DNA of 64,000 nucleotides from assembly GCF_031455295.1 (NCBI RefSeq), contig NZ_JAVDSL010000005.1, positions 1 to 64,000 on the forward strand, given 5' to 3'. Positions 30,597-39,208 of this stretch are shown piece by piece. Numbering within the stretch: position 1 is the first letter of the stretch; each line of letters opens with the position of its first letter. Under the pieces are notes generated by a model, which had not been told where the DNA came from, did no database searches, and saw only the letters and a program-made list of their open reading frames with translations. The position numbers and the translations under genes are program-made. Source of the stretch: Leifsonia sp. 1010. Lineage in GTDB: Bacteria; Actinomycetota; Actinomycetes; Actinomycetales; Microbacteriaceae.

Positions 30597-31444
30597 CCCG
30601 CCAGCTCATCCACACCGCCGTCCTGGCCGCCCTCGTCGAGGACGCCCCGTGGGGCGACGTCACCAGCCAGCTGCTCATCCCCGAGACGGCTCGCGCGACC
30701 GCGCGCCTGGTGGCCCGCGAGCCGGGCACCTTCGCGGGCGGCGAGGTGTTCGCGGCCGCGATGACGCTCACCGATCCGGCGATCGCCGTGACCGTGCACG
30801 TCGCCGACGGCGCCACGTTCGCGGCCGGGGATGCGCTCGCGACGGTCGAGGGACCGGCCCGTTCGGTGCTCCAGGCCGAGCGCGTCGCCCTCAACTTCGT
30901 CCAGCGGATGAGCGGCATCGCCACGCTCACGGCCGCCTTCGTCGCCGAGGTCGCCGGCACCCCCGCCCGGATCGTCGACACCCGCAAGACCACTCCGGGC
31001 CTGCGCGCGTTCGAGCGGCACGCCGTCCGCGCGGGCGGCGGCCACAATCACCGCTACTCCCTCTCGGACGCGGTGATGGCGAAGGACAACCACCTCGCCG
31101 TCCTCACCGCGCAGACCGGACTGTCGGTGACGGATGCGCTGCTGCGGGTGCGCGAGCAGCTGTCGCACACCACGCACCTGGAGGTCGAGGTCGACCGCAT
31201 CGACCAGATCGAGCCGGTGCTCGCGGCCGGGGTGGACACGATCATGCTCGACAACTTCACCCTCGACGAGCTGCGCGAAGGCGTCGCCCTGGTCGGCGGC
31301 CGGGCCATCGTCGAGGCCAGCGGCAACGTCAGCCTCGCGACCGTCCGCGCGATCGCGGAGACCGGCGTCGACGTGATCTCGTCGGGCGCGCTCACCCACA
31401 GCGTCCGGTCGCTCGACCTCGGACTGGACGTGGTGGTGGAGTGA
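30590..31444 (+). CDS. nadC: Nicotinate-nucleotide diphosphorylase (carboxylating)
   Basis: A 284-residue quinolinate phosphoribosyltransferase that makes nicotinate mononucleotide from quinolinate and PRPP. DTRKTTPGLRAFERHAVRAGGGHNHR and AVMAKDNH are diagnostic active-site blocks, and EASGNVSLATVRAIAETGVDVIS is the phosphate-binding end of the barrel. It overlaps nadB and the next gene (GTGA). Confidence 0.96.
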   Translation: MLTRQLIHTAVLAALVEDAPWGDVTSQLLIPETARATARLVAREPGTFAGGEVFAAAMTLTDPAIAVTVHVADGATFAAGDALATVEGPARSVLQAERVALNFVQRMSGIATLTAAFVAEVAGTPARIVDTRKTTPGLRAFERHAVRAGGGHNHRYSLSDAVMAKDNHLAVLTAQTGLSVTDALLRVREQLSHTTHLEVEVDRIDQIEPVLAAGVDTIMLDNFTLDELREGVALVGGRAIVEASGNVSLATVRAIAETGVDVISSGALTHSVRSLDLGLDVVVE

Positions 31445-32583
31445 TCTACCTCGACGCGGCCGCCACCTCCCCGGTCCGCCGGGAGGTGCTGGAGGCGATG
31501 TGGCCGTACCTGACGGGCGACTTCGGCAACCCGTCGAGCCACCACGCCGTCGGCGAATCGGCCGCCCGCGGGCTCGCCGACGCGCGCTCCACCGTCGCCG
31601 ACTGGCTGGGCTGCCGCGCGTCGGAGGTGACGTTCACCTCGGGCGGGACGGAAGCCGACAACCTGGCCGTGAAGGGCATCGCGCTGGCGAACCCGCGCGG
31701 ACACCACATCGTGACGACGCCGATCGAGCACGAGGCCGTGCTGGAGTCGGTCGACTATCTGGTGCGGCTGCACGGGTTCGAGGTGACGTTCGTGCCGGTC
31801 GGGCCGGACGGCCTGGTCACGGTGGAGGCGTTCGCCGCCGCGGTGCGACCGGACACGACCCTGGCGAGCGTGATGCTCGCCAACAACGAGGTCGGCACGG
31901 TGCAGCCCGTCGCCGAGCTTGCCGCGATCGCGCATGAGAACGGCATCCCCTTTCATACGGATGCGGTACAGGCGGCCGGTTGGCTGCCGCTCGACGTGCG
32001 GACGCTGGGGGTGGATGCGCTCAGCGTCTCCGGCCACAAGCTCGGAGCGCCGAAGGGCGTCGGCGCGCTGTACGTGCGGGGGCGCATCCCGCTGGAGCCG
32101 ATCATCCACGGCGGAGGTCAAGAGCGCGGCCGCCGCTCGGGGACCGAGAACGTCGCCGGCGCGGTGGCGCTGGCCACGGCTGCGCGGCTCAGCGCCGCAG
32201 GGCTCGAGGAGCGGGCGACGACGGTCGCTGCGGCGCGGGACGCGTTCGTCGCCGCGGTGCTCGCTGAGGCGCCGGGCGCATCCCTGACCGGGCATCCCAC
32301 GTCGCGGCTTCCCGGGACGGCGTCGTTCGTGTTCCCCGCCATCAACGGGGAGGCGGTGCTGCTGGAGCTGGAGCGGCACGGTGTCGTGTCGTCCAGCGGC
32401 TCCGCGTGCGCGGCCGGCAGCGAAGACGCGTCGCACGTGCTGCTGGCGCTCGGGTATCCGGAGGACGTCGCCCGCACGGCGGTGCGGTTCTCGTGGGGGC
32501 CGGAGGTGACGGCGGGTGATCTCGCCGCGGTGGCTCCGGCCGTCGGCGAGGCCGTGCGGGCCGTCGCGGGGCTCGGCGCCTAG
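31441..32583 (+). CDS. Cysteine desulfurase (NifS/IscS-like)
   Basis: A 380-residue PLP enzyme that removes sulfur from cysteine. Lys200 in SVSGHKLGAPKG binds PLP and Cys323 in SSSGSACAAGSEDAS carries the persulfide. The GTG start overlaps the nadC stop codon, making it the fifth gene of the nad operon. A dedicated desulfurase beside nadA is known in several bacteria and is thought to supply sulfur for the NadA [4Fe-4S] cluster; here that role is inferred from position. Confidence 0.92.
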   Translation: MIYLDAAATSPVRREVLEAMWPYLTGDFGNPSSHHAVGESAARGLADARSTVADWLGCRASEVTFTSGGTEADNLAVKGIALANPRGHHIVTTPIEHEAVLESVDYLVRLHGFEVTFVPVGPDGLVTVEAFAAAVRPDTTLASVMLANNEVGTVQPVAELAAIAHENGIPFHTDAVQAAGWLPLDVRTLGVDALSVSGHKLGAPKGVGALYVRGRIPLEPIIHGGGQERGRRSGTENVAGAVALATAARLSAAGLEERATTVAAARDAFVAAVLAEAPGASLTGHPTSRLPGTASFVFPAINGEAVLLELERHGVVSSSGSACAAGSEDASHVLLALGYPEDVARTAVRFSWGPEVTAGDLAAVAPAVGEAVRAVAGLGA

Positions 32584-32721
32584 GGCTGTACGCGGGGGCG
32601 GGCGATAATCCTCCCGGTCGGGGTGGAAATCAAGCGTCTGTGTGGTGCTTCTGTGCCGGCCTACCGTGTCCATCGACCGATGACCACCCGCCGCGCGCGG
32701 GCGAACCGGAAGAGGCACGAC

Positions 32722-33492
32722 ATGACCGATCGACCGTTGCCGCCCGAAGACCGGGCGACCGCTGAAGCTGCGCGTGACCGTGACGCCGTGCGTGACCGTG
32801 AGGCCGTTCGCGACCGCGAGGCCGTGCGGGACGGCGTCGGTGCCCCGGCCACTGCCCCCGCTGCGCCTGCGACGGCTCCCGTCGACGGCATCCACCCGGA
32901 CGGGACGTACGGGGACGGGACGCACACCCTCCGCGAGGACGTCGTCGCCCGCGAGCGCAGCGAGTTCGGCGGGATGAAGTTCGGCTCCGCCTTCTTCGGC
33001 TGGCTGACCGCGACGGGAACCGCCGTGCTGCTCACCGCGCTGGTCGCAGCGGCCGGCGCGGCCGTCGGCCTCGGCACCGCGGGGAGCGCCGACCGCGCGA
33101 TCGACCAGGCCAACGCCAATGCGTCGACGGTCGGGCTCGTCGGTGCAATCGCGCTCGTCGTCATCCTGTTCGTCGCCTATTTCTGCGGCGGATACGTCGC
33201 CGGGCGGATGGCGCGCTTCGACGGCGTCAAGCAGGGCATCGCGGTGTGGCTCTGGGCGGTCATCATCGCCGTGGTCGTCGCCGTGCTGAGCCTCATCTTC
33301 GGCAGCCAGTACAACATCCTGGGCAACCTGAACAGCTTCCCGCGCATCCCGCTCGGCGAAGGATCCGTCACGCTCACGGGCATCATCACGGCGATCGTCG
33401 TCGCGTTGGTGAGTCTCGCCGGGGCCATCCTCGGCGGCGTCGCAGGGATGCGCTACCACCGACGTGTGGATCGGGTCGGCCTCGGGCGCTGA
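32722..33492 (+). CDS. Four-helix membrane protein with N-terminal RDREAV repeats
   Basis: A 256-residue protein. The first 85 residues are charged, then Ala/Pro-rich, with a 6-residue repeat (RDRDAV, RDREAV, RDREAV). Four hydrophobic segments follow (about 92-115, 135-155, 170-192 and 215-240), rich in glycine. The C-terminal membrane part is like YrzE/TIGR04086-type proteins; function unknown. ATG 32722 is chosen over the upstream frame opening because AGAGG precedes it. Confidence 0.75.
   Translation: MTDRPLPPEDRATAEAARDRDAVRDREAVRDREAVRDGVGAPATAPAAPATAPVDGIHPDGTYGDGTHTLREDVVARERSEFGGMKFGSAFFGWLTATGTAVLLTALVAAAGAAVGLGTAGSADRAIDQANANASTVGLVGAIALVVILFVAYFCGGYVAGRMARFDGVKQGIAVWLWAVIIAVVVAVLSLIFGSQYNILGNLNSFPRIPLGEGSVTLTGIITAIVVALVSLAGAILGGVAGMRYHRRVDRVGLGR
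32773..32826 (+). repeat. Three 18-bp in-frame repeats
   Basis: Three tandem 18-bp units encode RDRDAV, RDREAV and RDREAV near the N-terminus of the membrane protein. Units differ mainly at third codon positions, so the repeat is kept at the protein level and is not a recent slip. Confidence 0.7.
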
Positions 33493-33506
33493 GCGGGCGT
33501 TTTATT

Positions 33507-33542
33507 CCACAGTTCTGCGGTCAGCGAACTCATCCACAGTTC
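33507..33542 (+). promoter_or_regulatory. Paired CCACAGTTC motif upstream of MFS gene
   Basis: CCACAGTTC occurs at 33507-33515 and 33534-33542, a 27-bp direct repeat. The second copy is within CATCCACAG and ends about 48 bp before the start codon. Similar pairs precede the genes at 57133 and 62538. Confidence 0.45.
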
Positions 33543-33577
33543 AGGTCACGGACACCCCGCGCGTCGGTGGTCCCCGA

Positions 33578-33583
33578 TAAGTT
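33578..33583 (+). promoter_or_regulatory. -10 hexamer TAAGTT, leaderless start
   Basis: TAAGTT, within GATAAGTT, lies six bases before the GTG start of the MFS gene. No ribosome-binding site intervenes. Confidence 0.45.
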
Positions 33584-33589
33584 GTACCG

Positions 33590-35110
33590 GTGACTGAGAA
33601 GACCTCACCTGTGCCTTCGATCGATGCCGGCGCGATCGGACAGCCGGCCGCGCCCGCCGCAGGGCCGTCGGCCACGCCGCGGATGTCGCCGCGCGACCAG
33701 CGCGTGATCTGGCTGCTGCTCGCGGCCACGTTCGTCGTGATCCTCAACGAGACGATCATGACGGTCGCCATCCCGAAGCTGATGGACGACCTGCACGTCG
33801 ACGCACTCGCGGCGCAGTGGCTCTCGACGGCATTCATGCTGACGATGGCGGTGGTGATCCCGATCACGGGCATCCTGCTGCAGCGGTACACCACGCGGCA
33901 GATGTTCATCGCGGCGATGTCCCTGTTCTCGCTCGGGACCTTGTCCGCAGCCCTGGCTCCCGGGTTCCTGGTGCTGGTCGCGGCGCGCGTAATCCAGGCG
34001 TCGGGCACGGCGATCATGATCCCGCTGCTGATGACGACGCTGATGACCCTGGTACCGCCGGCGATGCGCGGGCGCACCATGGGCAACGTGTCGATCGTCA
34101 TCTCGGTCGCGCCGGCGATCGGGCCGACGATCTCGGGCCTCATCCTGAACTTCCTGCCCTGGCGCTGGATCTTCCTCATCGTGCTTCCGATCGCCCTGGT
34201 CATGCTGCTCATCGGCATGAAGTTCGTCGAGAACGTGACGGAGACCGAGAAGGTGAAGATCGACGTGCTGTCGGTCATCCTGTCGGCGCTCGGGTTCGGC
34301 GGTCTGGTCTACGGCCTGACGCTCTCCGGTGAGTCGGGCGGTGCGTCCGCCAGCCCGGTCATGTTGTGGGGCTCGCTGATCGTCGGCGTGCTGGGTCTGG
34401 CCGCGTTCATCACGCGTCAGCTGCTCCTGCAGCGGAAGGACCGGGCCCTGCTCGATCTCCGGACCTTCAAGTTCCCGATCTTCACGATCTCGATCGTGCT
34501 GATGGCCATCACCACCGCCTCGATGTTCGGCGTGATCATCGTGCTGCCGCTGTATCTCCAGCACGTGCTGCACCTCGACACGCTGGCGACCGGACTCATC
34601 CTGCTTCCGGGCGGGCTGATCATGGGGCTCGCGGCGCCGTTCGTCGGCCGCCTGTACGACCGGTTCGACCCGCGCGTGCTCGTCGTCCCCGGCTCGATCC
34701 TGGTCAGCCTCGTGCTGTGGTCGCTCACGATGGTCACCGAGCACACGCCGGTCGGTCTCGTCATCGCCGCGCACGTCACCATGAGCCTCGGCCTCGCGAT
34801 GATGTTCACGCCGCTGTTCACGGCGGGTCTCGGTGCGGTGCCGCCGCACCTGTACTCGCACGGCAGCGCCATCCTGGGCACCATCCAGCAGGTCGGCGGA
34901 GCGGCGGGCACGGCTCTGCTGATCGCGGTGCTGACGCTGCAGGGCACGGCCCTCGCCGCGGGCGGTGCGGGCGTGGACGCCGCGCAAGCCGGAGGCATCC
35001 GGGCGGCGTTCGTCGCGGGCGCGATCATCTCGCTGTTCGCGGTCGTCGGCTCCTTCTTCCTCCGGAAGCCCGCCGACTCCCCCTCGGAGGACGTCGCCTT
35101 CGCCCACTGA
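33590..35110 (+). CDS. MFS drug exporter, DHA2 (14-helix) type
   Basis: A 506-residue major-facilitator protein with about 14 membrane segments. The first helix LNETIMTVAIPKLMDDL and the region AAQWLSTAFMLTMAVVIPITGILLQRYTTR match motif A of the DHA2/EmrB group; AARVIQASGTAIMIPLLMTTLM is typical of helix 4, and SVAPAIGPTISGLIL is the antiporter motif. It probably exports drugs or toxic metabolites by proton antiport. GTG start, leaderless by promoter position. Confidence 0.9.
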   Translation: MTEKTSPVPSIDAGAIGQPAAPAAGPSATPRMSPRDQRVIWLLLAATFVVILNETIMTVAIPKLMDDLHVDALAAQWLSTAFMLTMAVVIPITGILLQRYTTRQMFIAAMSLFSLGTLSAALAPGFLVLVAARVIQASGTAIMIPLLMTTLMTLVPPAMRGRTMGNVSIVISVAPAIGPTISGLILNFLPWRWIFLIVLPIALVMLLIGMKFVENVTETEKVKIDVLSVILSALGFGGLVYGLTLSGESGGASASPVMLWGSLIVGVLGLAAFITRQLLLQRKDRALLDLRTFKFPIFTISIVLMAITTASMFGVIIVLPLYLQHVLHLDTLATGLILLPGGLIMGLAAPFVGRLYDRFDPRVLVVPGSILVSLVLWSLTMVTEHTPVGLVIAAHVTMSLGLAMMFTPLFTAGLGAVPPHLYSHGSAILGTIQQVGGAAGTALLIAVLTLQGTALAAGGAGVDAAQAGGIRAAFVAGAIISLFAVVGSFFLRKPADSPSEDVAFAH

Positions 35111-35130
35111 CCTGCTCCCCCGTATCCCCA

Positions 35131-35196
35131 CCGTCGAGTCCGCGATCTTTGCACGCCCGCCCCGCGCGGCGTGTGCAAAGTCTGCGGACTCGACGG
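35131..35196. repeat. Intergenic inverted repeat, family B copy 1
   Basis: 24-base arms (CCGTCGAGTCCGC ... CTTTGCAC and complement) pair with three mismatches around an 18-nt loop. It lies between two genes on the plus strand, 20 bp after the MFS stop. Copies 2 and 3 are at 38224 and 39209. Confidence 0.85.
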
Positions 35197-35273
35197 CGGC
35201 GGAGGCGCGGAGCGGTGGTGCTCGGAGGGGCGCGCGAGTCAGAATGAGACGGACCGCACGGGAGGAGACCGCC

Positions 35274-35843
35274 GTGTCCATCATCGAGAGCCCGCAACCG
35301 TCCGACGCGACCGGTGCCGTCGCCGAGCTGTACGCCGAAGACCTCGACGACCTCGGATACGTCCCCGAGTACACGCGGGTACTGAGTACTAACCCCGAGG
35401 CGTTCCACGCGTTCGAGGATCTCGTCCACACGATCGTTCCGACCCTCGGCAAGCGCCGGTACGAGCTGGTCACGCTCGCGGCGGCCCAGGCGCTCCGCTC
35501 GCAGCACTGCCGTCTCGCTCACGGCCGCAAGTCCCTCTCGATCATGGACGAATCCGAACTCGAGCGCATCGCCCGCGACTACCACGACGCCGGGCTGAGC
35601 GAGGCGGACGTCGCCATGATGGAGTACGCCGAACGCCTCAGCACGGACTCCTCCGCCATGACCCCCGACGACGCCGGCCGGCTGCGCGACCTCGGCTTCA
35701 CGGACCGCGAGATCGTCGACATCACGCTGGCCGCCGCAGCGCGCAACTACTTCAGCCGCGCCATCCAGGCGCTCGGTGTCGCCGTCGAGGTCCCACCGGA
35801 CCTGAGCGAGCGACTGCGCGGGGCGCTCCTGGCGCCGCTGTGA
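35274..35843 (+). CDS. AhpD-like peroxidase-related protein
   Basis: A 189-residue helical protein of the carboxymuconolactone decarboxylase/AhpD superfamily, in the 'peroxidase-related enzyme' subgroup. The active-site helix reads SQHCRLAHG: the second Cys and the His are present but the first Cys of the CxxC pair is Gln/Ser-like, so the usual disulfide chemistry is not possible in the same way. GTG 35274 is chosen because GGAGGAG is at correct spacing. It overlaps the next gene by four bases. Confidence 0.82.
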   Translation: MSIIESPQPSDATGAVAELYAEDLDDLGYVPEYTRVLSTNPEAFHAFEDLVHTIVPTLGKRRYELVTLAAAQALRSQHCRLAHGRKSLSIMDESELERIARDYHDAGLSEADVAMMEYAERLSTDSSAMTPDDAGRLRDLGFTDREIVDITLAAAARNYFSRAIQALGVAVEVPPDLSERLRGALLAPL

Positions 35844-36874
35844 GGGACACCACCCGCGCCCGGGCCTTGAGCGCGCTCCAGGGCCTGGCGCTCGGCGACG
35901 CCCTCGGCATGCCCACCCAGTCGATGTCGCGCGAACGCATCTTCGCCGATCACGGCACCCTCCGCGGTCTGGTCGCGGCCGGTCCACACCAGCAGATCGC
36001 CGCCGGGATGCCTGCCGGATCGATCACGGACGACACCGAACAGGCTGTCCTGCTCGCGCGCCTCCTCATCGACGGGCGTGGAACCGTCCGCCCGAGCGTC
36101 TTCGCCGCCGAGCTGCTCGCCTGGGAGCGGACCATGGAGTCGCGCGGCTCCCTCGACCTGCTCGGTCCCAGCACCCGCGCCGCCCTTCAGCGCCTGCAAG
36201 ACGGCATGCCACCAGAAGAGGCCGGCCGGTTCGGGGCCACCAACGGAGCGGCGATGCGGATCACCCCGGTCGGCATCGCCGTGCCCGTCGAACCGCTCGG
36301 CGCATTCGTCGACGCGGTCGTCTCGGTGAGCGCACTCACTCACAACACCGGTATCGGCATCGCGAGCGCGGCCGCGGTCGGCGCAGCGGTGAGTGCCGGC
36401 GTCGACGGCGCCGACACCCCGGAAGCGCTGGATGTGGCGGTCGCGGCCGCCCGCGAAGGAGCACGGCGCGGTCACTGGGTCGCGGGCGGCGATATCGCCG
36501 CCCGGCTCGAGTGGGCCATCCCCTCCCTTCTCGGTCTCGCGCCGCGTGAGCAGGACGACGCCCTCTCGGACGTCATCGGCACGTCGGTCGCCGCTCAGGA
36601 GTCCGTGGTCGCCGCGCTCGCGCTCGTCGCAGTGACCGTCGCCGGGTCCGAGCCCGCGCATCCCGATCCCGACGCGGCCTGGGACACGCTCTGCCGCGCC
36701 GCCGCGCTCGGCGGCGATACCGACACGATCGCCGCAATGGCCGGAGCCGTCCTCGGCGCGACCGGGGCCGCCGCCTGGCCGCGCACCGCGGTCGACACGG
36801 TCCGCCGCGTCAACGCCCTCGATCTGGAACCCCTGGTCGACGGACTGCTGGAGCTGAGGAGACGACATGGCTGA
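35840..36874 (+). CDS. ADP-ribosylglycohydrolase family protein
   Basis: A 344-residue member of the ARH/DraG superfamily, which removes ADP-ribose or related groups using two magnesium ions. Metal-binding blocks are visible: GDALG (about 19-23), TDDTE at 63-67 and GGDTD at 291-295. It overlaps the PfkB kinase gene by eight bases, suggesting that a released sugar moiety is phosphorylated by the partner. The true substrate (ADP-ribosyl protein, free ADP-ribose, other N-glycoside) is not evident. Confidence 0.9.
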   Translation: MRDTTRARALSALQGLALGDALGMPTQSMSRERIFADHGTLRGLVAAGPHQQIAAGMPAGSITDDTEQAVLLARLLIDGRGTVRPSVFAAELLAWERTMESRGSLDLLGPSTRAALQRLQDGMPPEEAGRFGATNGAAMRITPVGIAVPVEPLGAFVDAVVSVSALTHNTGIGIASAAAVGAAVSAGVDGADTPEALDVAVAAAREGARRGHWVAGGDIAARLEWAIPSLLGLAPREQDDALSDVIGTSVAAQESVVAALALVAVTVAGSEPAHPDPDAAWDTLCRAAALGGDTDTIAAMAGAVLGATGAAAWPRTAVDTVRRVNALDLEPLVDGLLELRRRHG

Positions 36875-37796
36875 CGGACGCCTCATCTTCACCGGGACGG
36901 TCGTCGTCGACCTTCTCCTGACCGTGGATGCGCTGCCCGAGCGCGGGGGCGACGTCCTCGCCTCCTCGGCGGGCATGTCCGCCGGTGGCGGCTTCAACGT
37001 CATGGCCGCGGCGGCCCGAGACGGCGCGGAGGTCGTGTTCGCCGGTCGCTCCGGCACCGGCCCGTTCGGCGAGGTCGTCGCCGAGGCGCTCTGGCGCGAG
37101 GGCATCTCGGTCGCCAACCCGCCGCTCGACGGCGTCGACAACGGCTACAGCGTCGTCCTCCTCGACAGCGACGCGGAACGCACGTTCGTCACCGCGCCCG
37201 GCGCCGAAGGGATGCTGAGCCGAGCCGACCTCGATGCGGTCCAGCCCCGCGCGGCGGACGTCGTGTACGTCTCCGGCTACAGCCTCGCGCATCCCGGATC
37301 CGGCCCGGCCGTCGCCGGCTGGCTGGGTGCCATCGGCCCGGAGACGCGTGTCGTCTTCGACCCGTCTCCGCTCGTCGGCTCGCTCGACCCGGAGCTCCTG
37401 GAGACGGTGCTGCGCCGCACCGACGTACTCAGCGCGAACGCACGCGAGGCGCGCATCCTTCGCGCCCACGCCCATCCCGCGCCCGCTGCCGGGTCGCTGC
37501 GCGGCAGCCTGCGCGAGGGTGGGGTCGCGGTCGTGCGCGACGGCTCCTCCGGCTGCTGGGTCGCCACTGACGGGCCGGCTCCTGCGCACCTGCCGGCCTT
37601 CCCGGTCGACGCGGTGGACACGACGGGAGCGGGCGACGCGTTCGGCGGGGTGCTCGCCGCGGCCCTGGCCCGCGGCGCCGCACCGATCGACGCCGCGCGG
37701 CGGGCGAACGCGGCCGCGGCGATCGCCGTGACGCGGCGCGGACCGGCGACCGCGCCGACCGCCGCAGAGACCGACGCCCTGCTGGCCTCGGGCTGA
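36867..37796 (+). CDS. PfkB family sugar kinase
   Basis: A 309-residue ribokinase-like enzyme. The N-terminal block GGDVLASSAGMSAGGGFNVMAAAARDGAEVVFAGRSGTG is the sugar-binding signature and DTTGAGDAFGG at 251-261 holds the catalytic Asp257 and the anion hole. Overlap with the ADP-ribosylglycohydrolase gene points to a two-step salvage path in which the kinase phosphorylates the sugar released by hydrolysis; this is inference. Confidence 0.9.
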   Translation: MADGRLIFTGTVVVDLLLTVDALPERGGDVLASSAGMSAGGGFNVMAAAARDGAEVVFAGRSGTGPFGEVVAEALWREGISVANPPLDGVDNGYSVVLLDSDAERTFVTAPGAEGMLSRADLDAVQPRAADVVYVSGYSLAHPGSGPAVAGWLGAIGPETRVVFDPSPLVGSLDPELLETVLRRTDVLSANAREARILRAHAHPAPAAGSLRGSLREGGVAVVRDGSSGCWVATDGPAPAHLPAFPVDAVDTTGAGDAFGGVLAAALARGAAPIDAARRANAAAAIAVTRRGPATAPTAAETDALLASG

Positions 37797-37856
37797 CCGC
37801 ACGAGGCACACTCGGAAGGGACGAACGGACCGACCGCCGACCGAAGGAGGCCTCCC

Positions 37857-38216
37857 GTGTTCACGGTGAAACGCATCTACGACGCGCCCGCACCCACCGA
37901 CGGCTACCGCGTGCTCGTCGACCGGCTGTGGCCGCGCGGCATCAGCAAGGACCGTGCCGACATCGACGAATGGCTCAAGGATGTCGCGCCGTCGACCGAG
38001 CTGCGACGCTGGTTCCATCAGGACCCGTCGGGCGAAGCCGAGGTGTTCGACGAGTTCCGTCGCCGGTACGAGAGCGAACTGGACACGAACCCTGCCGTGG
38101 ATGTGCTCCGCGGCCTGGGCCGGACCCACCCCACCGTGACCCTGCTCGTCGGCGCTCGCGACCCCGAACTCAACCACGCCAACGTGCTCCGGCAGTACCT
38201 AGAACACCACCCCTGA
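37857..38216 (+). CDS. DUF488 family protein (YeaO-like)
   Basis: A 119-residue protein with the family motif RVLVDRLWPRGISKDRADIDEWLKDVAPS near the N-terminus and RYESEL plus TLLVGARDPELNHANVL towards the end. The biochemical role is unknown. A GTG start with AAGGAGG is used. It is 60 bp after the sugar kinase and may be cotranscribed. Confidence 0.88.
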   Translation: MFTVKRIYDAPAPTDGYRVLVDRLWPRGISKDRADIDEWLKDVAPSTELRRWFHQDPSGEAEVFDEFRRRYESELDTNPAVDVLRGLGRTHPTVTLLVGARDPELNHANVLRQYLEHHP

Positions 38217-38223
38217 TCGCCCA

Positions 38224-38289
38224 CCGTCGAGTCCGCAGACTTTGCACGCGACACACGGCTGAAGTGTGCAAAGTTTGCGGACTCGACGG
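38224..38289. terminator. Intergenic inverted repeat, family B copy 2
   Basis: 24-base arms pair with one mismatch around an 18-nt loop. It sits between convergent genes (DUF488 protein and LysM-like lipoprotein), so it may stop transcription from both sides. Confidence 0.85.
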
Positions 38290-38333
38290 CGGACGGTGGT
38301 CCAGCGCAGGGCGCCGGTCAGCGCGGGCGCCGG

Positions 38334-39161
38334 TCAGCGGCGGGCGGGGTCCAGATTGACGCCGATCCCGCTCTTCAGTTCAGGATCCGGCGAGTCCATG
38401 AGGAGCTCGGGATTGAGCCACACCAGCTGGGCCTCGGTCAGGCCGAAGCGGCGCGACACCTGGTAGAGCGTGTCGTACGGGTTGGGGATGTAGTAAGCCA
38501 GCGTCCCGCTCTCGACGACCGTCCGCCCGTGCGCGTAGCTGACCACGCCGTGATCCACAGGCTTCAGGCCGGGGTAGGCGGAGGGGAGCGTCCAGGTGAT
38601 CGACGCGGCGGCCATCACCCGCCCGTCCCCGTCAGGCGACTCCTCGATCGAGTGCAGGAACGACGGGTCGCCGAGGGACGCCTGGTCGAGCAGCACGGGG
38701 AGAACGAGTTCGCCATCCGGATCGACGCTCTGAGCGCCGGAGGTCACGGGGAAGTAGTCCTCGTCCTGGATGTTCTCCGGCAGGCCGTCGTGCCGCTTCC
38801 CGGTCAGCATCAGGTCGATCCCGGCGAGGCTCGCGCTGGCCGGGTCGTCGGGACGGATGCGGACCTCGATCCCCCGATCGGGACGGACGACGATGCGAAC
38901 GGCCCCGGTCACGGGATGCTCTGCCACCGGATCGGCGATCGGTTCATGGTCGATGACGCTCAGCCGGCCTAAGCCGATCGTCTCGCCCGGGACGAGCAGG
39001 TTCGGAACCTGCTGCGCGATGGGCTCGGAGGCCTCCGCCGTGGCCCGCGGCGTCGCGCTCGGCTGCGCCGGAGGAGCGACCAGCGCGCATCCCGACATCA
39101 GCCCGACGACGCATGCTGCGACCACGGCCGCGGCGACGCGACCCATCCCCCGATCCATCAT
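38334..39161 (-). CDS. Lipoprotein with C-terminal LysM-like domain
   Basis: A 275-residue secreted protein. The signal peptide ends in the lipobox LMSGC (about residue 25), followed by a Pro/Ala-rich linker. The middle (about 60-215) is a beta-rich domain that I do not recognise. The last 50 residues (YDTLYQVSRRFGLTEAQLVWLNPELL) resemble LysM, which would bind peptidoglycan. TAGGGT six bases before the first ATG suggests a leaderless transcript starting there. Confidence 0.78.
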   Translation of the reverse strand: MMDRGMGRVAAAVVAACVVGLMSGCALVAPPAQPSATPRATAEASEPIAQQVPNLLVPGETIGLGRLSVIDHEPIADPVAEHPVTGAVRIVVRPDRGIEVRIRPDDPASASLAGIDLMLTGKRHDGLPENIQDEDYFPVTSGAQSVDPDGELVLPVLLDQASLGDPSFLHSIEESPDGDGRVMAAASITWTLPSAYPGLKPVDHGVVSYAHGRTVVESGTLAYYIPNPYDTLYQVSRRFGLTEAQLVWLNPELLMDSPDPELKSGIGVNLDPARR

Positions 39162-39167
39162 GGTGCG

Positions 39168-39173
39168 ACCCTA
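39168..39173 (-). promoter_or_regulatory. -10 hexamer TAGGGT, leaderless start
   Basis: TAGGGT on the minus strand lies six bases before ATG 39161 of the LysM-like lipoprotein gene. No Shine-Dalgarno is present between them. Confidence 0.5.
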
Positions 39174-39208
39174 CCAACGAGATCCGCCTCCCCGCGCACG
39201 ACCGCCCA

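Noticed and set aside
32773-32826. RDREAV repeat as a mobile or phase-variable element
   Set aside because: Units differ at synonymous positions and the unit length is a multiple of three, so slippage would not shift the frame.
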